Assembly (NCBI GenBank): GCA_005799745.1
Contig: SYFY01000191.1
Coordinates: 1-64,000, forward strand
Reading direction: 5' to 3'
Source: Gammaproteobacteria bacterium
GTDB lineage: Bacteria; Pseudomonadota; Gammaproteobacteria; Pseudomonadales; Azotimanducaceae
Length of the DNA stretch: 64,000 nucleotides
Shown one piece after another: positions 18,076 to 26,511 of this stretch. The position numbers and the translations under genes are program-made. The notes below the pieces were generated by a model that was given only the letters and a program-made list of their open reading frames with translations, was not told where the DNA came from and made no database searches. Numbering within the stretch: position 1 is the stretch's first letter; every line of letters begins with the position of its first letter.

Positions 18076-19092
18076 TCAGGGCGCGCTGCGCAGGCGAGCG
18101 AGTTCCGTCTGAAAATCCGCATACAGTTTGGCACTGATAAACCCTTCGGCCGCGAACCGGTCATTAGCCGCCTTTGCGAGTGACCGCCACTCTGCTGTTT
18201 GTTCAGGTGTAGGGGTAATCCACGCTACACCCTGAGCACCTACTGCAGCTCGAGCACTCGCATCATCTTTCTTCGCCAGTGCATCCACCTGCGCAACCGC
18301 ATCAGCGAGCACCTTTCTGACGACCGCTTGATCGGCGTCCGACAACTTGTTAAATGCCTTCCCTTGGACCGCAAGAGTGCCGTAGACATACATCAACGGC
18401 ATGTCCACGGCGTGTTTCACCTGCGTGTACCACTGCAGCGCAATCGCGCCGACAGGTGGCGCGGCGATCGTGTTGATGAGCCCCGTTTGCAAACCTGTCA
18501 GCACATCCGCAATAGAGAGGGGAATGCCGCTCAGGCCAAAACTGCTCATCAGGCGTGTTGCGCCCGGATCGTTATCCGGAATCCAGATTTTTTGTTGTTT
18601 GACTTCAGCAACCCCACGCACGGGTGATTGCGACATGATGTAGGCGAAACCAATCTCAGCGATGCCGAATCCCTCGAAACCCCTAACACGAAGACCCTCG
18701 ACCAATCGTTGATCGAAGACTTTGCGAACCGCTTCAGCTTCTTCACGCGAGTTGAACACCAGCGGCAAGCTGTACATCTGAAAATCCGGGTCGATGCCAA
18801 CAAGACCACCTGACGTAAACGTTGCACCATGCAACTGGCCGGTGCGAATCTTGCGCAGCACCGCCTTGTCATCACCCATCACACCACCGGGATAGAACTT
18901 GAGCTGCACGCGCCCAGCCGTTTCCGTTTCGATGGTTTTGCCGGATACTCGCAACTGCTTCATCCACACGGAACCATCCGGTGAAACTGCAGCGATTTTG
19001 AGCACCGTCGCCGACCAGGCGAAGAGCGGCATGCACAGCAGAACTGCGAACGTGCAGCGAACGACGTAGGAGAGGGGTTTAGAAGTAATCAT
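18076..19092 (-). CDS. dctP: TRAP transporter periplasmic substrate-binding protein
   Basis: A 338-residue DctP/TatP-type receptor with a signal peptide ending near AWSA. It then has VLKIAAVSPDGSVWMKQL, the conserved GRVQLKFYPGGVMGDD and LRKIRTGQLHGATFTSGGL of TRAP receptors, and a late IPLSIADVLTGLQTGLINTI. It captures the ligand in the periplasm for DctQM. The usual ligand arginine sits in the PxRG/NPxG-type region, read here as SPVRGVAEV. ATG at 19092 overlaps the end of the TatT gene by 14 bases. This receptor type associated with TatT was proposed, from Treponema work, to bind hydrophobic molecules. Confidence 0.92.
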   Translation of the reverse strand: MITSKPLSYVVRCTFAVLLCMPLFAWSATVLKIAAVSPDGSVWMKQLRVSGKTIETETAGRVQLKFYPGGVMGDDKAVLRKIRTGQLHGATFTSGGLVGIDPDFQMYSLPLVFNSREEAEAVRKVFDQRLVEGLRVRGFEGFGIAEIGFAYIMSQSPVRGVAEVKQQKIWIPDNDPGATRLMSSFGLSGIPLSIADVLTGLQTGLINTIAAPPVGAIALQWYTQVKHAVDMPLMYVYGTLAVQGKAFNKLSDADQAVVRKVLADAVAQVDALAKKDDASARAAVGAQGVAWITPTPEQTAEWRSLAKAANDRFAAEGFISAKLYADFQTELARLRSAP

Positions 19093-19930
19093 CAGCCGAT
19101 TCCATGAGTGAACGCGCCCGACCTTGGGCGACAACGTTGATTAAAGTGAGCCCTGGGCTTTTTGCATCCGCGGCCAGCACTTCGCCGAGCAATCGATCAT
19201 GCAGCTCGCGATCAAAGACGAGCCGAGCATAACTTTCCGCATACATCACCTTAGTCAGCAGATGACGGCCATTGGAGAGTTCTGTCGCCTTTTCAAAATG
19301 GGCTTGGCCAACCTCGGGCTTACCGCCCATCGCCGGTGGAAACAACGTTTCGAAAACGCCGAGATAGAGATGTGCACCTCCTTGGTCGAGCGTCTCATCG
19401 AGCTCAACAACCCTTTGCATCAGTGCCTTCACGCGGGCGAGCTGGGCAATGGCGTTGAAGTCATCACTATGCACCTGCATCCAGCCGGCCCACGTTGAAC
19501 CAAGACCGTAGAGCAGCGCCGCGTCATCCTCGTCACGCTCGGTAAGCCAGGCATTAAAGGTCGACAGTTCAATCTTCTCGAGATCGCAGCCGTTATCGAT
19601 TTCTTCACATACGGCTTTCTTGGCAAGGTTAAGCGCCTTGGTGTGCATGCGGCGCGCGCGCTCCTTCTCTTCGACGAAGGCGCCTGCGTACGCCGAGTTA
19701 AGCCGTGCTGCTGTTGACAACAACGCTGCATCATCGGGACTGCCGGCGAGCAACCCATCAATCATGAGGAGATAGGCAGGCGCGCCATCTCGCACCAACT
19801 CGATGTCTTCACTATCGAGAATCGCGTTCGACAGGTTATCGGTAAAGCCCTGGGAAACGCCGGAAATAATGGAAGTACACCCGCTGCTGAGAACGATCAG
19901 CAGTAGGGCGGTCAATCGAAAAGTCAGCAC
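19079..19930 (-). CDS. TatT, TPR-like lipoprotein of a TPAT-type TRAP transporter
   Basis: This periplasmic lipoprotein of about 283 residues belongs to the TatT family. The diagnostic run is present: LYGLGSTWAGWMQVHSDD, ARVKALMQRVVELDE, GGAHLYLGVFETLFPPAMGG, and SYARLVFDRELHDRLL with the closing ESADDYF. TatT forms a TPR-like helical trimer that docks to the TRAP receptor. GTG at 19930 gives a clean lipoprotein signal with lipobox LSSGC; a GTG at 19978 is an alternative. It opens the TRAP-Mla-RND operon and lies 93 bases after the redoxin gene on the same strand. Confidence 0.9.
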   Translation of the reverse strand: MLTFRLTALLLIVLSSGCTSIISGVSQGFTDNLSNAILDSEDIELVRDGAPAYLLMIDGLLAGSPDDAALLSTAARLNSAYAGAFVEEKERARRMHTKALNLAKKAVCEEIDNGCDLEKIELSTFNAWLTERDEDDAALLYGLGSTWAGWMQVHSDDFNAIAQLARVKALMQRVVELDETLDQGGAHLYLGVFETLFPPAMGGKPEVGQAHFEKATELSNGRHLLTKVMYAESYARLVFDRELHDRLLGEVLAADAKSPGLTLINVVAQGRARSLMESADDYF

Positions 19931-20023
19931 CTGTGGAATTCCGTCAGTCCGTGTTTTCGGGCTGGAGCATTGTGCCACAACCCGGTAAAGGAACCCGTTG
20001 AAGAAGGCACCGCGACCCGCCGT

Positions 20024-20581
20024 TCAGTCCATCACGCGATCACGAACCACCGCAAGCACCTCTTCGAGAGGCGGCCGCTGACGATAACCCGGCACCGCAA
20101 AACGGGCCAGAACCTTGCCTTCCGGGCTAAGAAGCAGAATGCCCGGATGGGGAATGCCGTAGGCGCTATGACCCTCGGCGTACTCGGTGTTGCGAATCCC
20201 GAGGGCGCTCACGTGTTTTGCTTGATCGTCGTAAAGCAGTGGGTAACCCAGGGTCGATCGGTCATGGAACGCCTTGAGTTTGTCGACCGCGTCGTAGGTC
20301 ATGCCCGCAACGTTGACACCCAGGGCTTCAAAACTTGCTCGCTCACTTTCCAGTTGGACCAACTGGCGTTGACAGAAGGGTCACCAATCGGCGGAGCGGT
20401 TAAAAAAAACTAACAGCCCCTTGGCGCCAGTCATCGACTTAATGGTCTGGTAAGCACCGTTCTGATCGGCGGCTTCAAGGGAAACAACCGTGCCGTGGGC
20501 AGGACCCCAGGTCAACGATTCCGCGGCGATGGTGTGAGTTGCAATAAGCCACATCGTCGCGACTGAAAAGAGGCGTTTCAT
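20024..20581 (-). CDS. Periplasmic redoxin, candidate selenoprotein with in-frame TGA
   Basis: Read through one in-frame TGA (20381-20383), this is a 185-residue AhpC/TSA-like redoxin: signal peptide of about 20 residues (MKRLFSVATMW...), then VFFNRSADW, the TGA at residue 67, PFCQRQLVQLE, MTYDAVDKLKAF, YPLLYDD and AYGIPHPGILLL. Homologous proteins have Cys-Pro-Phe/Tyr-Cys here, so the TGA stands for the first active-site Cys, where selenocysteine is chemically expected. A 7-bp hairpin 14 bases after the TGA has bacterial SECIS geometry. Without recoding the product would be 66 residues and useless. A plain nonsense mutation or sequence error remains possible. It would act in periplasmic thiol or peroxide chemistry. 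Confidence 0.72.
20350..20366 (-). promoter_or_regulatory. SECIS-like hairpin just downstream of the in-frame TGA
   Basis: On the minus strand CCAGTTG and CAACTGG form a perfect 7-bp stem closed by the three-base loop GTC. It begins 14 bases after the TGA, so the loop is about 21 bases from the codon. Bacterial SECIS elements bound by SelB lie in the coding region directly after UGA, with a short loop having G among its first positions; this fits. The same bases also encode QLVQL, so chance symmetry cannot be excluded. Confidence 0.5.
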
Positions 20582-20612
20582 CGTTCTCAACGCATCGATC
20601 TCCACTTGTATG

Positions 20613-21367
20613 TCACTGAGTCCGTTTTGGTGTTGGAGCAAGCTCCGGAGGCCATTCTAACGTCGTCAGCACCCTCTCGACCCTGTTTACCTGGCGGTTG
20701 AGTGCCTTCTTCGCTTGCCTTCGGGGAACACCACGCACCCGTTTTTGCTTCATCGCCTTGAGGACATAACGCAGCTCAAGAAGCCGCTCGAGCAACATAA
20801 CCAGGGCGCGCAGTGCATCTCCTGCAGGACGCTCCATCAGCTCGCCGCTGTACGCCAACTGACGAAAGTCACGAACACGGTCGATTACCTCAGCGCACGA
20901 GAGTTTGGACACCGGCTGCTGAACTGAAGCCCAACAGGACTTCCACAGCACGTCGAGGACCACTCTACTGCCTCGCTTGCTGTCGTTCTGACTCGCGGCC
21001 GGGAAAATGGTTCCCGCACTCAGCGCGACGAGCCATCTAATGGTGGCCTCAGGCGACCAGCCATCTTTGGTGGAAATGCCCCACGTTTGCTGCAGAACAC
21101 GTGCCGCACCGGCTCGAGCAAAGCGCGCTTCCCCTTCAGCGAATACGTCGTTCAGAGCCGCCGATCAGGCTGTGACGAGAAGTCCATGACGCAGAGCTCG
21201 AGATCGAGCTTCGCCCATTCAAAGTGAATTCGCTGAAGCCGTTCCCATACGGGCGTGCTCTCTGCATGCAGCGCCGCGAGAAGTCCTGGCGCCCTCGAAT
21301 CCATGGCGGGTACCAGATCCTCGGTGTCCGCATCAGGGCCATATGCCTCAACCATCGCCCAGGTCAT
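20613..21367 (-). pseudogene. Hypothetical protein split by a one-base frameshift
   Basis: Two minus-strand frames make one continuous unrecognised protein of about 250 residues. The first runs from ATG 21367 (MTWAMVEAYGPDADTEDLVP) to a TGA just after SSQPDRRL. The second carries on without a start codon as SAALNDVFAEGEARFARAG, through GISTKDGWSPEATIRWLVAL, to a very basic, helical C-terminus rich in Arg and Lys, ending at 20613. The junction near 21166 is consistent with loss of one base (GATTCGG to GATCGG). I recognise no domain. It lies upstream of the redoxin on the same strand and may have been co-transcribed with it. Confidence 0.6.
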
Positions 21368-21476
21368 GTGCTCTCTGCTGTTTTCTTTACAGACTGAACA
21401 CTAGCCCACCATCTTGGGGCCCGCTACCCTGAGCCCAAATCCAACCACTGTTAAATCTTAGGGCCTGTAGGACACC

Positions 21477-22256
21477 ATGACCGAACCGCTTGTACTTGTT
21501 GATCACCAAGATGGCATCGCCATCGTCACCCTGAACCGCCCAACGGCACTCAATGCGCTCTCCACCGGGCTGCGTAACGCCATCAGCGATACCTTCGTTG
21601 AGCTCAAGAGTGATGAAAAAACCGAAGTTATCATCCTCACGGGCGCCGGTCGGGCTTTTACAGTAGGGCTTGATTTGAAAGAGCTAGGGGGCGAAAAGCC
21701 TGCTGATGCCGCTCGGGCAGCGATCGACCTCGCGGATGCGTTGGCTGACGTGCCTCAGCCTATCATCGGTGCGGTTCATGGCTTTGCGATCACGGGCGGC
21801 TTTGAGCTCGCACTCATGTGTGATTTTTTGATCGCTTCTCCAGAGGCTCGCTTCGCCGATACTCATGCACGTGTTGGTGTCGTACCGGGTTGGGGCCTGT
21901 CGCAGCGTCTGCCACGGCTCATCGGCGCCAATCGCGCAAAAGAACTCAGCCTCACCGGCAACTACTTGGATGCGCCGACAGCGTATGCCTGGGGATTGGT
22001 GAATCGAGTGGTTCCTGCAGATCAACTCATGCCGACGTGTCTGCAGCTCGCGCGCGACATCCTCACGACAGAACCGGTGACCCGTGGCGAGATCAAAAGA
22101 TTGATCAACGCCGGTTGGTACTCAACCCTGGCTGAAGGGCTGCAAATCGAAGACGAAGCGAGCAAAGCGCATGGTCGTCGTGAAGTTCGACCCGAAAAAG
22201 TTGCCGCGCGCCGGGCGTCGATTCAGGCTCGAGGCCGAGAGCAATCAGGAAACTAA
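21477..22256 (+). CDS. Enoyl-CoA hydratase/isomerase (crotonase family)
   Basis: A 259-residue crotonase-fold enzyme that hydrates or isomerises an enoyl-CoA in the cytoplasm. Family motifs: LNRPTALNALS, the oxyanion-hole segment ILTGAGRAFTVGLDLKELG, then GAVHGFAITGGFELALMCD and RFADTHARVGVVPGWGLSQRLPR. The usual catalytic Glu positions read HARVG (no Glu) and VPGWG, so it may be an isomerase or hydratase of unusual specificity. A single gene, not in an obvious operon; it converges with cnoX, with a hairpin between them. Confidence 0.88.
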   Translation: MTEPLVLVDHQDGIAIVTLNRPTALNALSTGLRNAISDTFVELKSDEKTEVIILTGAGRAFTVGLDLKELGGEKPADAARAAIDLADALADVPQPIIGAVHGFAITGGFELALMCDFLIASPEARFADTHARVGVVPGWGLSQRLPRLIGANRAKELSLTGNYLDAPTAYAWGLVNRVVPADQLMPTCLQLARDILTTEPVTRGEIKRLINAGWYSTLAEGLQIEDEASKAHGRREVRPEKVAARRASIQARGREQSGN

Positions 22257-22266
22257 GCAGAATTGT

Positions 22267-22291
22267 CAGGGCTTCAGCAAAGGAAGCCCTG
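22267..22291. terminator. Hairpin between convergent genes
   Basis: CAGGGCTTC (22267-22275) and GAAGCCCTG (22283-22291) form a perfect 9-bp stem around a 7-base loop. It lies in the 43-base gap between the crotonase gene and the convergent cnoX gene. There is no long T run on either side, so it is a probable but not classic terminator that could serve both directions. Confidence 0.6.
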
Positions 22292-22299
22292 GTTCTCGA

Positions 22300-23157
22300 T
22301 CAATGCAGGTAGTTGAACATCCGCCGTCTGAAGGTCGCCGCAAGCGGAGCGCCTTTACCGAGTAAGTCAAAGATGCGGATCAACATGAGCCGGCCGATGT
22401 CGTCACGAAAAGTCCGGTCCTTACGGACGATTTCGAGGCCGAGCTCCATGGCCTCTTCGTAACGTTCTTCAGCGACCAGCTGAATGCAAAGCGCATAACG
22501 GGTCTCTAAATCATTGGGTGAAGCTGACAACTTGTTGCGCAGCGTAGTCACGTCGTCAAGACCCGCCGCCTCTTCCGCAAACTCGATACGCATCATGGGA
22601 CGCTTGCGATCCGGTGCGTCATCAGGGATCGATGCCAACGCCTTGCGGGCTTCTTCCACTTCACCAGCACGTGCAAGCACGTCGGCCAACTCGACACGAA
22701 AGGCGGGGTTATTGGGTTCCGCCTGAATGGACGATTCGAGGATCTGTAACGCCGTATTGAAATCCCGGGCAGCGAGCACATCTTCAAGCGAGGCGCGCAG
22801 CATCTCGCCCGAGGACATCGTCAGTTGGTCGAGTACTTTTTTGTAGACACGCTCACTCTGCGGCCCATCCAACTGCTCAACCATCTGACCCTGATGCACC
22901 ACACGCAGCGCTGGCAGGTTCTGGATCCGCAGTTGCTGAACGAGCATCTGTTCGCGCGCTGCGTCGACCAGGGCCAGTGCTGCTTTACCTTGATACGCAG
23001 GCATCAATCCTTCGAGCGCTTTGCGTGCCGTGACGGAGGTTGGCATCTGTGCTACCCAGAAGAAGAGCAAGACAGGCATTGAACGCGAACGTTCGGCCAC
23101 CTCTTTCTGGAAATTCTGAGGATTTGCTTCAAAGATATTGCTGTTGCCTAGTTCCAT
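22300..23157 (-). CDS. cnoX: Thioredoxin-like co-chaperone CnoX (YbbN)
   Basis: This 285-residue protein has an N-terminal thioredoxin-fold domain (residues 1-110) and a C-terminal TPR-like helical domain, the plan of CnoX/YbbN. YbbN holds unfolded proteins under oxidative stress and passes them to DnaK or GroEL. At the CxxC position this copy reads FWVAQMPTSVT, with no cysteine, so it cannot act as a thiol reductase; loss of one or both cysteines is known in the family. The TPR part reads EPNNPAFRVELADVLARAG and ALASIPDDAPDRKR. Start ATG at 23157. Confidence 0.88.
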   Translation of the reverse strand: MELGNSNIFEANPQNFQKEVAERSRSMPVLLFFWVAQMPTSVTARKALEGLMPAYQGKAALALVDAAREQMLVQQLRIQNLPALRVVHQGQMVEQLDGPQSERVYKKVLDQLTMSSGEMLRASLEDVLAARDFNTALQILESSIQAEPNNPAFRVELADVLARAGEVEEARKALASIPDDAPDRKRPMMRIEFAEEAAGLDDVTTLRNKLSASPNDLETRYALCIQLVAEERYEEAMELGLEIVRKDRTFRDDIGRLMLIRIFDLLGKGAPLAATFRRRMFNYLH

Positions 23158-23255
23158 AACTGCTCTGTGTTGGTTGCCGCGCCGCTATCGACACGACTGG
23201 GTGCCGATGAGCATGAGGATAATGGGGAAATTTGATCGATCTTCAAGTAGCTGTC

Positions 23256-24071
23256 TTAAAGCGCCAGCATGGGTTGGACGTCAACACGCCCCCATCCTTC
23301 GTGGCTGACTGGCGCCTCTCCTTGCAACATGATCCACAGCATTCCCGTGGACTGTGTCGCGATCCGGAATGTCTTCACCCGGTCGCGAAGCGGAGCAAAC
23401 ACGGCGTCAAGCAAGGAATCACCGTTGTTCTCTTCACTGACATGCCCGATCACCACATGCAGGTCATCGTGAGCCACCGCTTCCAGAAGCTCTGCAGACT
23501 GTCCATTGGACAGGTGCCCAAGATCTGATCGGATTCTCCGCTTGAGCATGGGTGGATATCGTCCGTTTTCGAGCGCGCCAACATCATGATTGGCTTCTAG
23601 CATGAGAAGACTGGTCGACGAAAATTGCTCCACCACGTGCGGTGTTACACAACCGAGATCAGACAACACTCCGATCTTCACATCGCCTCGTGACAGGACG
23701 AACTGTGTAGGTTCCCGCGCATCGTGGGGTACACGTACAGGGTTAATGAGCACATCACCAAGCGTAAACGGCACATCACCGTCAAACGCCGAGCCCACTA
23801 ACGAATAACTCTTGTTAGACAAGGTGCCGTAAGATCCAAACACTGGTATCGCATACTTGTGCGCAAACGCCGCGACACCGGACGCATGATCAGCATGTTC
23901 ATGGGTCACCAGAATGGCGGTGATATCCCCAGGGCGCACACCCAGTCGCGCCAATCGCGCTTCGGTTTGTTTAACCGTGAAGCCACAATCGATGAGAAAC
24001 AGCGAACGATCAAAGCGCACCAGGGTGCCGTTACCGCGACTACCACTGCCGAGCGATGCAAGCCCAATCAA
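23256..24071 (-). CDS. MBL-fold metallohydrolase (YycJ/WalJ-like)
   Basis: A 271-residue metallo-beta-lactamase-fold hydrolase. It opens with LASLGSGSRGNGTLV, as in the YycJ/ElsH-like group, and has the metal-binding motif THEHADHASGV, then HDAREPTQFVL and LMLEANHD. It probably coordinates two Zn or Fe ions and cleaves a phosphodiester, possibly nucleic acid. It starts inside the bamC stop (ATGA), the usual dapA-bamC-MBL order of gammaproteobacteria; purC, often next, is absent here. Confidence 0.9.
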   Translation of the reverse strand: MIGLASLGSGSRGNGTLVRFDRSLFLIDCGFTVKQTEARLARLGVRPGDITAILVTHEHADHASGVAAFAHKYAIPVFGSYGTLSNKSYSLVGSAFDGDVPFTLGDVLINPVRVPHDAREPTQFVLSRGDVKIGVLSDLGCVTPHVVEQFSSTSLLMLEANHDVGALENGRYPPMLKRRIRSDLGHLSNGQSAELLEAVAHDDLHVVIGHVSEENNGDSLLDAVFAPLRDRVKTFRIATQSTGMLWIMLQGEAPVSHEGWGRVDVQPMLAL

Positions 24072-25183
24072 ACGGAGAACTCGCGAATCAGCGCCAGTAC
24101 TTGCTCAGCCAGATCGTCTTCTGCGGCCGCACCGTCGAGCAGATCAACCAGTACTTTGTGATCCTCATCCTGACCAACAAGTCGCACACGAACGTCATCG
24201 ATATCGTCATCACCAAAACTGAGCATACGCTTGAAGAAACCGGGCTCTTCGCCGCGGAACACTGCTTCGCTGACCCGCACATCGTAGGTGCCAGCCTTTT
24301 CATCTTCGGCCAGGATTTCCACACCACCGTTTTCAAGTGCACGACTGAGCGCTGCCCAAGCGCGCGCTTGATCGAGACGCAAACGCAGGATCGGCCGACC
24401 GTCAGCATCACGATCGAGTTCAGCTTTTTCTGCGCCCGCAATCTCCGTGGCCACACGAGACACCGTCTGTTCAGCAACGCGCGCGGCGATGTAGGCACCG
24501 ATCTCCTTCAACAGCTCGTCTTCGGCCTGAGGTAAAGACGATTGAACAGCAGACAACGAAGCGATGCCTGCCGGTGAAGGCAACCCTTGACTGTCATTTT
24601 CGTAGCGCAGATGCAGCTCGCTGCTCGAATCCTGCATGCCGCGCTCAAGGCGAATACGCAGCCGTTCTTGACCTATCGCAAGTCCTCCTTTTGCGCGCGC
24701 ATCCTGGATGACGAGGCGTACGACATCGCGATAAGTCTGCTGTGCTACCGCTTCAACCCGAAACCAGTCAGTGTCGATACGTCCATCCGTCGGTTGTTCA
24801 TAAACGACGTTGACACCATTTTCTGCGAGGAACTGTTTGAGCTTGGGCCACACGGTTGTCGGCGGTTCAGGAATCGCCAACCAGCGGCGATCTGACAAAC
24901 GCTGAATGCGGACTTCACGCCGGTTATCACTGGAATAGATGGCGTCCGGCAATGGGGGCCGCTCCGGGAAATACCGGGCATTGGCCTGTGCCGGTGTCGG
25001 CGGAATTGGAAACGGATCCTTCAAGTCTTCCGCATTCAGATCTTCCGGAACTTCCAGCGGCGGCAGCTGTTCGGCCTTGAGATAGTCGTCTTTGCGATCG
25101 ACGAACATCCCCTTGTCGTCGTTCATCCATCCGCAAGCGCCAAGCGTGAAGCAGACGAGTACCAGTCCTGTGTAACGAATCAT
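24068..25183 (-). CDS. bamC: Outer-membrane assembly lipoprotein BamC
   Basis: BamC (NlpB) is a lipoprotein of the BAM complex that inserts beta-barrel proteins into the outer membrane. The 371-residue product begins with a lipoprotein signal (lipobox LGAC), then an unstructured BamD-binding stretch (DDYLKAEQLPPLEVPEDL), and two helix-grip domains: the first with DRRWLAIPEPPTTVWPKLKQ, the second with RLRLDQARAWAALSRALENG. It is flanked by dapA upstream and the MBL hydrolase downstream, the conserved context. Confidence 0.93.
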   Translation of the reverse strand: MIRYTGLVLVCFTLGACGWMNDDKGMFVDRKDDYLKAEQLPPLEVPEDLNAEDLKDPFPIPPTPAQANARYFPERPPLPDAIYSSDNRREVRIQRLSDRRWLAIPEPPTTVWPKLKQFLAENGVNVVYEQPTDGRIDTDWFRVEAVAQQTYRDVVRLVIQDARAKGGLAIGQERLRIRLERGMQDSSSELHLRYENDSQGLPSPAGIASLSAVQSSLPQAEDELLKEIGAYIAARVAEQTVSRVATEIAGAEKAELDRDADGRPILRLRLDQARAWAALSRALENGGVEILAEDEKAGTYDVRVSEAVFRGEEPGFFKRMLSFGDDDIDDVRVRLVGQDEDHKVLVDLLDGAAAEDDLAEQVLALIREFSV

Positions 25184-25247
25184 GTGTCGTATCCGATCTT
25201 GTGTTTGAACGCCGGGGCCCAGATCAGCTTTTGGATCAGTTTTTATA

Positions 25248-26126
25248 TCAGTTCAGCGCACCGACCGTCCGGAGGCGGCGCAGCAGCTCGGGACGGTTCT
25301 TCTCCGACAGTTCGACCAGCGGCAGGCGGATACCACGGTCGATCTTGCCCATCTCATAAAGTGCCCACTTGGTGGGTGTCGGCGACGACTCCACAAAGAG
25401 AATCTGATGAATCGGCTGCAACTGACGATCCAGTTCCGCGGCGCGTGTGGAGTTACCCAACAGGTAGGCATCGCAGAACTCAGACATCATTTTAGGGAGT
25501 ACATTGGCGGTGACGGTGATCGTGCCGACCGCACCAAGTTCCATCATGCGTAATGTCTGTGCATCCTCACCGGACAACATGATGAAGCCTGGAGGTGTCA
25601 TAGCCTTGATCTCAGCGACGCGTTCAGCATCCCCACACGCTTCCTTGATGCCAATGACACCCGGCAAGGTGGCGATGCGACCCACCGTTTCTGGCTTCAT
25701 GTCGCAGGCGGTGCGTGGTGGTACGTTGTAGAGCACCACCGGCACATCACAGGCCTCGGACACCGCCTTGTAGTGCTGATAGAGGCCTTCCGGCGTTGGA
25801 CGGTTGTAATAGGGGGTGACCAAGAGACACGCATCCGCGCCAAACTTGGCCGCAGCCTGCGTTTGATGAACGGTCTCGCGGGTAGAATTGCTGCCGGTAC
25901 CTGCAACTACCGGCACCTGTTTGGCGACGATCTCGACGGTACGACGGATCACCTTGAGGTGTTCGTCGGTATCCAGCGTCGCACTCTCGCCGGTGGTCCC
26001 CATTGGCACGATGCCATGGGTGCCATTGTCGAGATGCCATTGGATCAGCTTTTCAAGCGCCACCCAGTCCACATCCCCATTCGCCTGCATGGGTGTAACC
26101 AGGGCAACGATGCTTCCCCTCAACAT
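25248..26126 (-). CDS. dapA: 4-hydroxy-tetrahydrodipicolinate synthase
   Basis: DapA condenses pyruvate with aspartate semialdehyde, the first committed step of lysine and diaminopimelate synthesis. The 292-residue protein begins MLRGSIVALVTPMQANGDVD and shows GTTGESATLDTDEH, VVAGTGSNSTRETV, the YNVPPRTACD segment with catalytic Tyr, and GVIGIKEACGD with the Schiff-base Lys. ATG at 26126 matches the family length; the longer frame adds seven residues. bamC follows 64 bases downstream. Confidence 0.96.
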   Translation of the reverse strand: MLRGSIVALVTPMQANGDVDWVALEKLIQWHLDNGTHGIVPMGTTGESATLDTDEHLKVIRRTVEIVAKQVPVVAGTGSNSTRETVHQTQAAAKFGADACLLVTPYYNRPTPEGLYQHYKAVSEACDVPVVLYNVPPRTACDMKPETVGRIATLPGVIGIKEACGDAERVAEIKAMTPPGFIMLSGEDAQTLRMMELGAVGTITVTANVLPKMMSEFCDAYLLGNSTRAAELDRQLQPIHQILFVESSPTPTKWALYEMGKIDRGIRLPLVELSEKNRPELLRRLRTVGALN

Positions 26127-26220
26127 GCCATCTGTCCAGATTCTCAAAGTGTGCGCATGGTACCAGCGTAGGCTTGCGCCACTCTACGGGCAGCGCCGTT
26201 CCGAACAGGAAGTCGACCGA

Positions 26221-26463
26221 CTACACCGGCTTTTTTCGCAGGAGATAAGTGAAAACACCATCCGCTGAAGTGGATTCGAGCAACTCATGTCCGCTTTGGC
26301 GTGCGAAAGTCGCGAAGTCTCGCACCGAGCCCGGGTCGGTCGCGTAGACACGCAAGAGCGCCTGAGCCGGTAACCGATTGAGGGCTTGCTTGGCCTTCAG
26401 AAGGGGCATCGGACAGGTGAGTCCCTGGGTATCGAGGACGGTCTCGGTGGCGGATTCAGTCAT
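26221..26463 (-). CDS. tusA: TusA-family sulfurtransferase
   Basis: An 80-residue protein with the TusA/SirA signature LDTQGLTCPMPLLKAKQAL; the Cys of CPxP carries persulfide sulfur for tRNA thiolation or other sulfur transfer. The C-terminal LLRVYATDPGSVRDFATFAR and the final FTYLLRKK complete the small alpha/beta fold. ATG at 26463 is preferred over 26493. It is divergent from bepA, 48 bases apart, a pairing common in gammaproteobacteria, and lies upstream of dapA on the same strand. Confidence 0.92.
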   Translation of the reverse strand: MTESATETVLDTQGLTCPMPLLKAKQALNRLPAQALLRVYATDPGSVRDFATFARQSGHELLESTSADGVFTYLLRKKPV

Positions 26464-26511
26464 GCCGGCAGTATATCCGGATTCAGCAGGCATTCAGTCC
26501 GACCATTCACT

